This document shows positions 45,960 to 59,659 of a DNA stretch of 64,000 nucleotides, in pieces. How positions within the stretch are numbered: position 1 is the first letter of the stretch; each line of letters begins with the position of its first letter. The stretch comes from Paramecium octaurelia. Its lineage: Eukaryota; Ciliophora; Oligohymenophorea; Peniculida; Parameciidae. The notes below the pieces were generated by a model. That model did not search any database. It was not told where the DNA came from and saw nothing but the letters and a program-made list of their open reading frames with translations. A program made the translations under genes and the position numbers. The DNA lies in the NCBI GenBank assembly GCA_905182995.1, contig CAJJDP010000047.1:132046-196045 (forward strand). The letters are read 5' to 3'.

Positions 45960-47389
45960 ATGATAGCTTATCGTAATGGAATCTATTAGGGATCTTTAGA
46001 AAATGGGGTAAAGGAGGGGATTGGAATATTTTGGTGGGCTTAAGGAGCCATATATATAGGAGAGTGGCACAAGGATATGATTCACGGGGAAGGAATAATA
46101 ATGATTAATGATAATGTCATTAGGGCCTAGTTCAAGAATAATAAATTTCATGGTTTATGTGTTAACTATACGTATAAATATAGATTTATGCTTATTAGTT
46201 AGAGTGAATTCTATAGATTTGAATACGGGTAATTGAATGGAAAATGTTTGAAAGGATAAACAGTTTCTGTGTATAGAAGAGGTGAATTGGTTTGCATTGA
46301 GAGTAACTTGGATTCGGTCGATCTCTTATTAGGTAACGTTTCATTTAGATCAAAAGATGAATACTAAAACAGGTTGCTTGATTTGGAGGAGATTTTGGAT
46401 AGAAATTAATGTTCTTCAATAGGTATAACAGAGACTCATTTGGGTAAGATGAAAAGAGGGAAACCATATGGATTGGGAATAGAAAAAATGTTTACTTCGG
46501 ACAAGAGGATAGGGATTTTCCATGATTAATAAATTTCAAATATTGGATAAATATGGAAAAATGGAGACATTTATACAGGAAGTTTTGTGGAGAACAAATT
46601 TCATGGAATGGGAACCTACTTTATATCTGTAACTATATGTAACTATATTTTAATCAGAATGAACTTAAGATGATTTAAGGTATTTTTGACAGAGGGAAAT
46701 GTATAGAGATTGTAAAAACTTAATATGGAGATTTAGAAGTCTACAAGTTGCTGGCTGAATAGACTTTTTAGGCTATATAATAAAATGCTATTCAAGCCAG
46801 AGTAACTCTTCCTTACCTTTAATTTTGTTAATTTGAAATTCTATTCACTTAAACTCTAAATAGTATTTCATAGATTCCCACCTAGTCATTGGAGAAAGAT
46901 CAAACACTTTTAGAAGTTGATTTAGACATTTAAAAAGAATTAGAGAAGATATCTAAGTATTATTAAACTTAAATTAGTGATTAATAAACAATTGAAGCAA
47001 AAAAGGCTCTTTATGAAATAGTTAATAAAAATTATACTAAAGAGAAGTGTGTACCAATTCTATAACTAGAATAACTGTAAACATTTCCCAACAACCCGTC
47101 TGATCCATATGTATATGATGAAGAAGATATTGAAAACTTACAAACAAGTTAATAGACGAACAAGATTTCTGGTCATTCTTAAAAAACCGAATTCTACCAT
47201 GTCTCTGATTCCAAATAGAACTCTGAACATTAATGCAAACGATTACCCCTTTAGGTTTTGAAGGATCAGGAAACTAATAATAGGAACAATTAAGCACCAA
47301 AATCAGTAAGAATGTAGCCAATTAGTGCAAGGTCTGATCCTTACTCCATGGTTCTAAGTAGTACTAGAAGAACTCTTTATAACCAATGA
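45960..47389 (+). CDS. MORN-repeat protein with C-terminal helical region
   Basis: 466 aa with one 29-nt intron; the exons sum to 467 codons. MORN-type strands (YxGxWxxGxxHGxGxxx): NGIYQGSLENGVKEGIGIFW, YIGEWHKDMIHGEGIIMI, FKNNKFHGLCVNYTYKY, YGQLNGKCLKGQTVSVYRR, KRGKPYGLGIEKMFTS, IWKNGDIYTGSFVENKFHGM. About residues 1-240 are MORN. The rest is helical and Gln-rich with a Ser-rich end (SVRMQPISARSDPYSMVLSS). MORN repeats bind lipid or scaffold cytoskeleton at membranes. The specific role is unknown. Confidence 0.85.
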
Positions 47390-47415
47390 TACTATATATT
47401 TTAAGAAAAATAAAA

Positions 47416-48105
47416 TCAATCCTTTAGTTCTAACTCCTCTAATTCCTTTTCTATTTATTAATATTCATTAGCCATTTCTTAATTTTGAAATTTGAATTCT
47501 TCTTCAAATGTGTCCAAATAATGAATTAATTGTTGTTTCTATTTTTCACTTGCTTCCTTAATTAGATTACTAGATTACTTGAATCCTGTTATCAATTACT
47601 CTTTCTAAGTCGTCAACCTTATAAGATTTGCTTTTTTGTCTCTAATTTTTCATTGCAATAAAATGTGTCTATGCTTATATTGGACCCTCAATATTAGCTT
47701 TTAAATTTTCTCTAAATTTTTCAATGGCCTAAATTCCATACTTGTCAACCTGAAATTTGAAATCTTCTAATTTCTAATGGATTTGAATAGACTTACTTTA
47801 GTAACAAATTCTAAGTCTTATTATTTACATGTTCTTTGTAGAATGTGATCATTGACCACTTATGTTGATGATTCAAGTGTTTTTTTCAATTCAACATCAA
47901 TGTCTCTTAGAAAAGTCAAATAAATTTAGTACATTAATAAAATAATAAATAAATATATTGTTAAATTATTCTCACTTTTTGTTCATTGATTTAGTTCCAT
48001 TTGTATCAGTTCATAATAAGATCTTTCCCACTTAAAAATAGATTTATAAACCATCAACTTTTCATTATTTATGATGTGTTATTACTTCCATTTCTTCTAT
48101 AAAAA
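47416..48105 (-). CDS. Coiled-coil protein (5' exon unresolved)
   Basis: The 3' part is clear: RDIDVELKKTLESSTQVVND, HILQRTCKQQDLEFVTK, a 23-nt intron, KLEDFKFQVDKYGIQAIEKF, RENLKANIEGPIQAQTHFIA, KSKSYKVDDLERVIDNRIQ, a 22-nt intron, EASEKQKQQLIHYLDTFEEE, and an end at EKELEELELKD. The upstream part near 48000-48100 reads NNEKLMVYKSIFKWERSYYE then LIQMELNQ in another frame and probably belongs to it. The start and one intron remain uncertain. The protein is fully helical. No family is assigned. Confidence 0.6.
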
Positions 48106-48347
48106 TCAAGTTAAAATGGTTACACAAAATCACTTTAAAATAATTGAACATAAATTTTATTTTCAAATTATAATAAATATATTCATTGAATATCAATATT
48201 CATATACTGTATCTACATAAACCTAGATGAGTGGTAGAATATATCATTAAAAGCAATAATGATAATTAAATTTTACATAAGTTTGGAGATGAATTTGTAA
48301 TCCACTAAACATATTATTAATTCTGCTTCATTTAAAAATCTAAAATG

Positions 48348-48526
48348 TCAACCAAAAGCCTACTCTTCATATCGTCTGTGTTTTTATAAATTAAACTCTT
48401 TTATATCTATGTAAAGATTTGGTGTCTCCCTCATCTTAACACCAGCGATTTGTATGCTATATCACATACAGATAAAAAATCTTCATTAAAATTTTCCATT
48501 TTCAGTAATGGAGTCATTTCCTTCAT
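48348..48526 (-). CDS. Possible micro-gene (47 aa, spliced)
   Basis: Two open pieces joined by a 35-nt GT..AG intron would give MKEMTPLLKMENFNEDFLS followed by MRETPNLYIDIKEFNLQKHR and RYEEQAFG, with the length a multiple of three. The sequence looks protein-like, but it is very short and may be chance or a relic. Confidence 0.3.
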
Positions 48527-48767
48527 CCCAAATTATTTAAATTGTTGTAGAATTAAATATTAATTCACAAATCATTTTATAAATATGGTAGCATATTATA
48601 ATCTCTTGAAATATATCTTGATAATCAACCATAACATTTTGTTTTTTCTGGGTGTTTTGAAAGAAATAAAGGAGAGTGTTCAATTATATTTAGAAGAGGC
48701 AAAATTAAACAGTTATATAAAATCAATTTATGATAAATAATTATTTATTTAATAAAATTAATAGCAT

Positions 48768-51490
48768 ATGTTTGATCAATAATTCATGTAACATCAAAAG
48801 TCCAGATAGGATAACATAGTCTAGCCCAAATCTAGACATCTTATTGTGATGAATTAATTAAAGAAAAAAGTATTATACATTCAATCATTCTTTAGGAAGA
48901 GAATTGGAATCACAGGTTTTATGTTTCAAAGTAATCTAAAAACGAGTCAGTTGAGAAATTTTAACCTAAATTAAGTTAATTATAAGCGAAATTAATTGAG
49001 GTCTAAAATTATTACGAGATTCCCGAATTTCATAGGTAATGTAACTTCAAACAATTATAGATAACTTTTCTTGATGTGTCTAAAAACACTTCCAAAGATT
49101 AGCCAAGCTATTCTATTCGAAATTGAAGAAATCTAATTAAAAAAATCGCATATTCAAGTAAAATTATATTCTCATCTTCAGTAATGTATGCAAGCAGTTG
49201 AATCTAGAGAAAGATGTCTGGGTGAACTCTTAAAACATATTCAATCAATTGAAAACAACCCTGGAGACGAACAGTTAATATCTAAAAGTGCTGAGTTGAT
49301 CACTCATTTAAGAATACTCTCAATTAATGTTGTAGAACAAATAATTGGTTGGAGGTAATATCTAATGAAATTTTTGGTTAACATTCATTCCTCAGAGAGC
49401 ATCTCGTTGCCCTACACTTACTACAAGGAAAATTATCTGATCAAGGTTAAACAAATATTTATCAATAGATGAAAAAAGATGTATTATACATTTAAAATTC
49501 CATACTTTCAAACTATTATCAATTTTCTAAGCAATCTGATCCCTTTTTTGTTGCCATAACCAGACCTGCGACTGATATCAATAAAATTGTGTAATTCATA
49601 TCGAAACCTCTACTGAAAAGGATAAAGAATTGTGAATTACTTATCTAAGAAGAGGCCTCTTAGATGTAAAAAGAGGACAAGTCATTCTACAATCAAATGA
49701 ATTCAAGAGATTAAATTAAGATAACGAAGCCTCCCAAAAGACCCAACCAAAGTTAGAATTAAAATGTATAATACAAATATTACATTTTAGAGAGTGCTAA
49801 TTAAATAGTTGGATCCAACAGACTTTACAAATCAAACATCTGGGTCTGTGACCAAAATTAACCCATAAAAATAGTCTACAAAATAGGCACAGCAAAATCA
49901 ATTAAAATAGGAATTGATCAGAATTTCAAATGATTAGATTTAAAAGGATTAAGGCAAATAATAATTATAGATTCCATCTGTCTAATAGAGTGCTGAGAAA
50001 AGAAACAAAGATAGTTCCCTTGATTAAAAGAATAAAGATAGTAGTAAAATAAACTCTCCTAAGTCTTTAAATTAAGTTGCAACTCAAAATGATAATGAAA
50101 TTAAAATATTAAAATGCCAATTAAATGATACATTAGTAGAAAACTATCTAAAAGATATAAGTGACGATTTCAAAAAGTCATGGAGAGGGGAAATAACATA
50201 AATGCTGCATCAATATGAATCGTAAGAGGAAAGCTTTTGCTTAGGAATATATTAAAACAATAAATTAATAGGATTAGGATAATGCTTCTTAGATCCATCC
50301 TTGTAGGAAAGAAAATTAATGTTAAGTCATTTTTCTACAGCTGAGTATTCTTAGTTCTAAGAATATCTGAAAATGATATTATAATTTATTTGGGAATTAG
50401 ATTCATGTTAAGAAATTAGAATGTCATTATACCATTATAATTAGAATGATTGTTTTTAAGCAAATAAAGACATCACAACAAAATTAAAGGAGTTGAATTT
50501 TAAATGGAAAGTTGTTTAGAGTGTGAACTCGGAAACAAGATTCACCGTTATGGGTATTATAGTTGGTTATTTTAGCAATCAGACGACCTGCAGAATTAAA
50601 GATTGCTAAATAGTATGATCCAATATTTCTTCAGCATCTTTTTTATACTACAGAGAATACTTAAACTACAAATGAGAATTAATTCTTTTCACTAAGTGGT
50701 TTGACAAATCTTAATACAAAAGTTGATTTTTAGGATGATCAAATCAATTCAATTAAAGACATTCTTTCTTCATCAGTATCAAAAATTTAATTATAGCATA
50801 GGCATATCAATTTAAAGGCATCAAGTTGTAGGAATAAACTCGATAGAAATTTCATGACTATATATATGAATCTTTTGAGCATTTGAATGAAATCAACCCC
50901 TATAATAATGACACACAGCAATTACCAGAATAAATTATTAGTAGTTTCAGCAAAGAATGTTATAGATGGTCAAAATTCAAATTAGCTAATCATAACAAAT
51001 TAATATACAATAGTTTTCGACCGGAATCAAATATTGATCATGCAAAGGTTTTCATGTCTGAGTCTGGAGAGATTAAAGTATATATAATAGCTACTGATCA
51101 AAGTAATACGAGTATCTTTGTATTTGAATGTATGAATTTTGTAATATTTTCTAAAGATTAAGAGGAATTAAGTTTGCAAAAAGTGTAATCGATTTTAATT
51201 TAATGTGGAATGCAAGTACCTATAGATTAGAATCTGAATATACCTCAATTTACTTTGAATTGCAAAGCACAAGTGCAAGAAAACATAATGGGAGTTGGCA
51301 GATTTAGCACAGCATATAGACCAAAAATGATGGATATTCATAATGCTGAGGGTTTAATAATTAAGCCTCCATTTGTGTTCGGTATCACATAAATCAAAAT
51401 TTAGGAATCATAAACGAAGATTTTAATGAACTAACTAATATGCCTAACTTATTTTTTAGGGTTGAAGAACAACATTGTCTATAACTTTGA
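48768..51490 (+). CDS. Large multidomain protein with a GNAT-like acetyltransferase segment
   Basis: About 875 aa with at least five short introns (23 nt near 49449, 22 nt near 50555, 26 nt near 50778, 23 nt near 51382, plus one or more unresolved). The N-terminal 250 residues are helical (LGELLKHIQSIENNPGDEQL, ITHLRILSINVVEQIIGWRQ, YYQFSKQSDPFFVAITRPAT). The middle reads like an N-acetyltransferase core: SFCLGIYQNNKLIGLGQCFL, YLKMILQFIWELDSCQEIRM, LKELNFKWKVVQSVNSETRF. The C-terminus is mixed alpha/beta (VFMSESGEIKVYIIATDQSN, NIPQFTLNCKAQVQENIMGV, GLIIKPPFVFGIINEDFNEL). I recognise no named orthologue. The GNAT call rests on strand pattern only. Confidence 0.6.
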
Positions 51491-51636
51491 TGATTTATTA
51501 TTTATGTTTAGCCATTTCAATTCAATTAGAATAAGTATTTTCTAATTTAAGTAGATCTTAGTATATATTAACAATTTTATTATAATAAAATGAAAAAATA
51601 AAAATAATAATTTATATAATATTGATTTATGAAATA

Positions 51637-53507
<1,871 letters not shown>

Positions 53508-53624
53508 TATTTTAATAATTTAAATTATTTAATATCATCCATTAAATACCAGCTCATAAATTCAGATTATGAAACAATGGTAACACTCTTTTTAAATCAA
53601 AGTCAATATTTAAACTATATTATA

Positions 53625-55898
53625 TCAATGTTTGAATTAATTAAGAGTGGCCCTTATGCTCTCTTATTTTTGACTAAGCAAAATGTCCCTAAATTCATCA
53701 TGGTGCTTTAGATTGTAGGATATGGCACTCCCTTGTTCTTTCAAAGCATTCACATGATCATCAAGGTTTTAAGGTACATCCTGTCCTATTTAATCAGACT
53801 GGATCTTCCAATTGTTCTTGATACCGAAAAATACCAAATCAATAATCAGAGCCAACACTAAAATTATTAATAGTAAAGTAAGAGGAATGACTGTGCTTAC
53901 TTTATATAATAATTTATTTGAAGCATCATTCCAATTCTATGAAATCCCCATGCCATTCTGAGTGTAGAAGTATGGATACCCATATATCAATACACTAAAT
54001 ATTAAATGAAGTATGAGAAAGAAATGAATGAATTTCAATGTTACAATCCCTACTGACTTTAATTGCTCCTACAATTTCACCTGTTGCTTTTCATTATAAG
54101 AGTGATATCGCAATAACATATTCTTGTCATAAATGTACTGCATCCCTATTTGTATAGCACCCAATAGAGGCATTAAAGGCAGTCCTGCTGATATGATTGT
54201 TGATAGGAATATACTAAACAATAATTTGGCATATCTCAGTCCAGTCTTAAATGTGGGATTACTATTGATCAGTGGGGAATCACGTCTAAATTATTTTCCT
54301 GTCTTAACATCCAAATTCTATCTTGATTATACGTTGTAATTAACACTCTCATCTAAATTCAATAAGAACAGAGTTTAATGAGATTAATTATTATTCGATG
54401 CAGTTTTTAATTAACCAGTCAACTTTTATCTTTCTTCTTCGTTTTCATCTGTTAACAAAGAACCAACTAATTACAACTCTTCTTAATCTCTGATCCCACC
54501 TGTTAGGCATCTACAACCCGATGCAACTCCCAAGATTATCAATTTCAAAGTAAAAAATATGGATACCCAAAGAAATATCATACCATGATTAATTATCCAT
54601 TTTCTATCTAGATCATCACTAAAGATTAATGTTTTTTCTGTAGAAGTGTAACTTTAAACTACTAATACAATATTTCCTATGGTCTCCCATGAAATTAAGA
54701 TTGGAACCAGTAATGTGTAACAAATCATATAGACAATTATTCTTATCAAAACTACCTTCTATTCTTAGACTAAATATATTTGTTTTTCCTTATTGATTAT
54801 CAACTCTAAAAAGATCCATCCTAATATATCAGCTATGAATATCCAAAATCCAGTGATTATATAATAAGCCGTTCTTGTAAAGTCACTATCCAAACAATAC
54901 TCAGTACATTTCACTGTATTATTTCTAGCATTCTTCAAAGCCATATTTTCAAAAACTATCAGAGGTGCTAATAATATTATTGCTACTGCTAGATGCATTA
55001 GTATAATTTGAATATTGTTTCTTTCTTAATAATCCATATTCTCCCATTTTATCTCATTAGGATCAGGAGCTTCTGTTACTGTTATCGTATATAAGCCTCT
55101 AAGCTTCAATTCTTATGGTTGATTTAAAAATAAGTAGACTCCATTCCTAACTAAGCAATCTTAATTGTATTTCTCATAAAATAGATCACGATCTACTTTG
55201 CTCTTAAAAACAACAAAAGCCTTAATAGATTCAAGATCATCTGGAGCTAAAAAGATATTGAATTTATCAGACAATTCCTTAGTGATATCTTTTAATTCAT
55301 CACTCAATACTCTGATGAAGTCTTGTCTTACATACATATCTGCTTATGATAATCTCTTAGAAAATACTTCTAACTTTTTCTTCTCTAATCTGATTTATCT
55401 CTCTTTGAATGCCTTATTCTTCATGATACTGAGAGTGCCCTAGAAATTGCGCACTAAATATATCTCATATGTATTAGATTGAATAATAGATCGAAGGTCT
55501 TCAGGATCTATCGTTGCTGATGGAAACCCACTTACCTCGACACTCCAGGGTGAAATACTCGATACCTTAAATTATGAATCCTTATTTATAGCATTGTATC
55601 GTAAATATAGCAAGGACAAAAAGTAGAGAAGTGTTCCAATAGCGTCCCCTAAGACTCCAATTAGAAAGGCTGTCTCGTTTGAAATGTCGATATTGGCTAC
55701 TGTAAAAGTTTCTAATTGAAGCTGAAATTAATTGAAAATGCTGTTTCCTGTAATGCAAAATATCAATGATGGAGCATGAAGAATGGCAAAAATAAGCATT
55801 AGGAAAAAGTTCCATTTAAGAATTCGAAAGTAATAAACAATTGAGTGATCAAAACAATTGTCTATTGATGCAAATATGGACTCTGGTGGTTATTCCAT
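53625..55898 (-). CDS. CSC1/TMEM63-like osmosensitive cation channel
   Basis: Intronless, 757 aa (758 codons). It has about ten hydrophobic segments: KWNFFLMLIFAILHAPSLIF, AFLIGVLGDAIGTLLYFLS, the central ones IILMHLAVAIILLAPLIVF and YYIITGFWIFIADILGWIFL, and later IIVYMICYTLLVPILISWET, FLWVSIFFTLKLIILGVASG, LLFSIFLSTIISAGLPLMPL. A cytosolic domain with VSGFPSATIDPEDLRSIIQS (RRM-like) precedes EAPDPNEIKWENMDYQERNN, which is diagnostic of the CSC1/TMEM63 family (APxPxDIxWxNL). It is expected in the plasma or contractile-vacuole membrane as a stretch-activated channel. The residue count is typical. Confidence 0.82.
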
Positions 55899-56613
55899 TA
55901 TATTAGTAATAATTATGAATTTATTAATCACTTTATTACGAAAAGGCTTATTATAACAATAACAGTGAAATCTACTTGAACTTAATAAGCAGACTGGTTC
56001 TAATAAACAATTTTTGGAAGAGCAATAAACAACGTCAAACCATAAGCATTCTTGTAGACAATTAATAAATAAACCAAATGATTTAGCAGGAGATGAGAGA
56101 ATAATTAATTGTATTTTAAATAGAATCAATTTGTGAGCATAAGTTTAATAGAAAGAGGATCTTTAAGTCAATTCTTTCCCCCTTAGTTAATCCTGTTTAA
56201 TATTTATATATTGGGAAATTAATCAAATAATCGATTCATTTTTAAAGTTAATATGACTAAACTAAAAAATGATTATATTCATAGATATGAAAATATTTGT
56301 CTTTTTGATTACATTAATTAATTCTAACCCAAATAGATTCCAAAAGGAATTATGAAATTAATAAAATGGGATAAAAATAAAATAAACCAAACATACTTTT
56401 AAAAATTGAGAAATATTGCACTTTTGTCACGTTCAAATTCAATTCTGATATCATTTTTCAAAAATTAATTGAAATTTATTACTACTTTTATAAATCATAT
56501 TTTAATATAGAGAGATATTATTCAACTTTAGAGTTGTTTGAAATCTACCAAATCCAATGAGCCTTTATTTGACTTATAATATTTCATTGTTATTGAAAAT
56601 TTCAAATTTCTTT
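55899..56613. other. Intergenic region with an open leader on the channel strand
   Basis: Upstream of the channel's ATG the same minus-strand frame is open back to about 56130 (PVCLLSSSRFHCYCYNKPFR) but has no ATG start, so it may be an unannotated 5' exon or chance. The rest, to 56613, is AT-rich and without evident features. Confidence 0.35.
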
Positions 56614-58907
56614 TCAATACATATATTATTATAAATCATATTCAAATTTGAAACTATCTTTAATAATTAATGGATTTTTTAAAGTAATCTAGTTAATTAT
56701 ACGTAATTTTGAGTGAAATAGATTAATTCTATTAATTTACACCTACTCAAAAACTGTATCTTTATTTATTCCTTTGCAAATAATAAAATAATGTTCAGAA
56801 CGTGAGTTTTAATCATAAACATATCTGATTTTGACTTTCATCAAACAATTGTTACCATTCTCATAGCATTTCTTTTTAACATTTTCATCGTTCATGTCTT
56901 GCAAAGTGATCATAATTCCTTCAGCATCTCCATCATTCCCTTATCTAGCAAACACAACATATAAATTATAAATATTAGTTAATTAATCCATCTTTAGACT
57001 TATATTTTCCTATTTGAAAACTATAGATCTATATTATATTTGAATTAATTTTACCCAGCTTTTTAAAAAATTGGAGTTTATGTACTTGAAAGGATCGAGT
57101 AAGCTATATGAGTACCTCCAATAAATAAAGTTGCTTCTTTTGTTTCCATCCAAAAGTCTCCTTAGGGAAAATAAATATCATATTCTGTAGCATATTCATT
57201 TTCAGGGTCTTCAATTATAGGAGCAATTAAAAACACTTCGCCAAAAATAAATTCCCTATTTTCATACTAGTATGCTCTTGCATCAGATGTATTAAACCAC
57301 CAGATGGGTTATATTATTGTTCCAGTAAATGAGTTTATTTTCGAATCATAATTCTTTAAGAATTAAGCAAACATCCATTTATTTAATGATTATCTGGCTT
57401 TTACTTCTAAATGAATTTAATCAAAATAATTTGGGTTGTTAGAAAAGTGAAATTAAGATGTGCTTCTACTCATAAATAAGGGCATCCATGCTTAAATGCT
57501 TAACCATCTTGCACACCAATTTAGATTTGACTTACCCTAATCACATCCATATGACCCTGTATATGGTAATCCAAAAAAATTATTATATATCAAATGACCA
57601 ATCGTTTATTCTAAGTCTTCAGAATCAAAGATTATACCACTAAATTAACCTTACCCAAAGAAAGCGGATTCACTCATAATTAGTTTAACATAATTAGAGT
57701 GGTCACTATATTATTTTGATTGAGCAAATGTGTTTAATGGCCTGAAGTATTGCTCTGTTACTTTTTTTTCTAATAAAACAGGATGTTTATTGCTAAAATG
57801 ATAGGCATCCTTATCTATTCCTATATTTCTTCCCTAACATTTTCCATCTTCAGTACTCTCCTTATTTACAAATGCCTTTAGCATCGCTCCTGAGTACAAA
57901 GAAATTGGATGTAATTAAGTTTCCTTTTGGATTGTATTTTAAACATTGTAGTCAATGTAATTCACATACTCATTGTCCACACATCCTTAAAATGGTTCCT
58001 TATTAGGATCTTTGATTAAATATTTCTTATCTACAGTGTTTAACTGAACTGTAGGATAAGTGACTTTGATTTTTCTGTAATTTGGAGGTAGATAGTTACT
58101 TTTTTGTTCATCGATCCAAACCATCTCTAGAGGAATGGATTTCGATTCTAAATATTATAAGTCTTTTTCTTCTACCCAAGTTCCAAAATATTGATAACCC
58201 AAACTCCAAAACGGAAACAATTTGTAACCACCTATAAATTAATGATATGCTTTGATGATTTGTTCAGGTTGGTCATAAAGAAAGAATTTGATATTCACAC
58301 GTCCTCCATAAACTCTTATTTATAAAAGAGAATTTTGATAAATTGATTCAACATTTGATGACGTATATATTACAAATGAATAAAATATGTTGTTGCTTGT
58401 TCTTATAAAGTAAGCCGGGCTATTTTGATCTGCGAATTCATATCCTAAAATCTTTTGATCAGTGAGATTGAAAAGCACTTCAGAAAACTCTAAATAATAG
58501 TTAACTTGAATTAATTCAATTATTGGGGTATTATACTTATTAAGTTAAAACACACTTGTCGATGTCTCCTATAAATGATATGAATAATCTTATCTTTCAG
58601 ATCTTTCACATTTAGTATATGCAAATGGATATTTTTTTGGCAATTCAAACGAAGTCGTGTAGTTATCAATACTAAGGGTGAGTTCTTTCCTACATTCTTC
58701 ATAGGTAGAAATGTAAAAATATGGAATTTTTTAATGAGCTTGCTTTATTTTTAGTGTTTGATCGGGGTCATTTTTAGGTTATCCACTTGTAATTGAAAAG
58801 TAGATTCCCATGCCTAAAGCAAATGGTAAGAGGATCAATATGATCTTCCAATTAAACCTTAGCTTATTGGAATTTTATTATCCTTAATTTTACAACTAAG
58901 TGTACAT
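56614..58907 (-). CDS. Glycoside hydrolase family 31 (alpha-glucosidase-like), membrane-anchored
   Basis: About 760 aa. The N-terminus MYTQLQNQGQQNSNKLRFNW then KIILILLPFALGMGIYFSI forms a type II signal anchor. The N-terminal GH31 sandwich is followed by GGYKLFPFWSLGYQYFGTWV (xxPPxWAxGxxQ region), IPLEMVWIDEQKS, SNYVKLIMSESAFFGQGQFS, GIIFDSEDLEQTIGHLIYNN, FFGLPYTGSYGCDQGKSN and WCARWLSIQAWMPLFMSRS. The typical GDN acid/base is FDS here, keeping Asp. The usual WIDMNEP nucleophile motif is not obvious, so activity is uncertain. Intron boundaries are not fully resolved. It probably processes glycans or alpha-glucans in a secretory compartment or lysosome. Confidence 0.82.
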
Positions 58908-58920
58908 AATAATTAAATAA
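58908..58920. promoter_or_regulatory. 13-bp gap between divergent start codons
   Basis: Only AATAATTAAATAA-type sequence separates the ATG of the GH31 gene (minus) and the ATG of the coiled-coil gene (plus). Any shared promoter and both 5' UTRs must therefore be extremely short or lie within the coding regions, unless one start is further downstream. Confidence 0.5.
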
Positions 58921-59605
58921 ATGTTCGTTAGAGCGCAAGTTCCAAAAAGTAGAACTTCATTAACTCCGCAGAATTTCAAACCAATTTGCATCGAATAAAG
59001 GGGAGATTGTACCCCCACTAGAAGCAATAACATTAGTTACTATGAACACAGTGTTCTCATTCAAGAACCATCTCAATAATCCTTATAAAATTATACTGGA
59101 AGAGTTGAGGAGAAACTACAAAAGAGAGTTATCAACTCTAGTGCCTCTAATTTGAGAAGTAGATACGTTTCAGACAAGGAAAATTTAGTAAGGGTTCCTG
59201 GACAATCCTTCTGCGGAAATCAACCTTCAAATAAGGAGTTGTAACAAGTTATAAACAACCTTAAAAAGTAAAAGGAAGACATCTGTTACACCCTTTCTGA
59301 GACACTTAAAAAAAATACTCAAATTCAGGAATAAATTGAAGTATTTCTTGTCATATTAATTTAGACTGTTAACAAAGAAATGGAACAATAGTCTCTAAAT
59401 TATTAACAAAGTTTGGATGAATTCATGAATGAGTTTAATGAACTATCTTACAAAATATCATAGTTAGAGGAGCAGAATAGTAAACTGTTTGAATAAAATG
59501 AACATCAGAAATGGTACTTATAGCAGATTTAATGTTAATCTTCAAGGTATTTGAAATTTGTGATAATTTAGATTTAATTAAACTCATAACTTTGGAACAG
59601 GTTGA
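58921..59605 (+). CDS. Coiled-coil protein, family unknown
   Basis: 219 aa with one 25-nt intron near 59549; the exons sum to 220 codons. MFVRAQVPKSRTSLTPQNFK and KENLVRVPGQSFCGNQPSNK precede a coiled coil (VINNLKKQKEDICYTLSETL, DEFMNEFNELSYKISQLEEQ). It ends QCQSSRFNQTHNFGTG. No domain is recognised. The basic, Ser-rich head and coil suggest a cytoskeletal partner. Confidence 0.7.
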
Positions 59606-59659
59606 TTAGTTAACTAAATTATATATATATTTAATATATAATTATTATATAATTTTTAA

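Noticed and set aside
55890-56129. Cys-rich N-terminal extension of the TMEM63-like channel
   Set aside because: The frame is open but lacks an ATG start; the first ATG is at 55898. It is kept only as a note in the intergenic entry.
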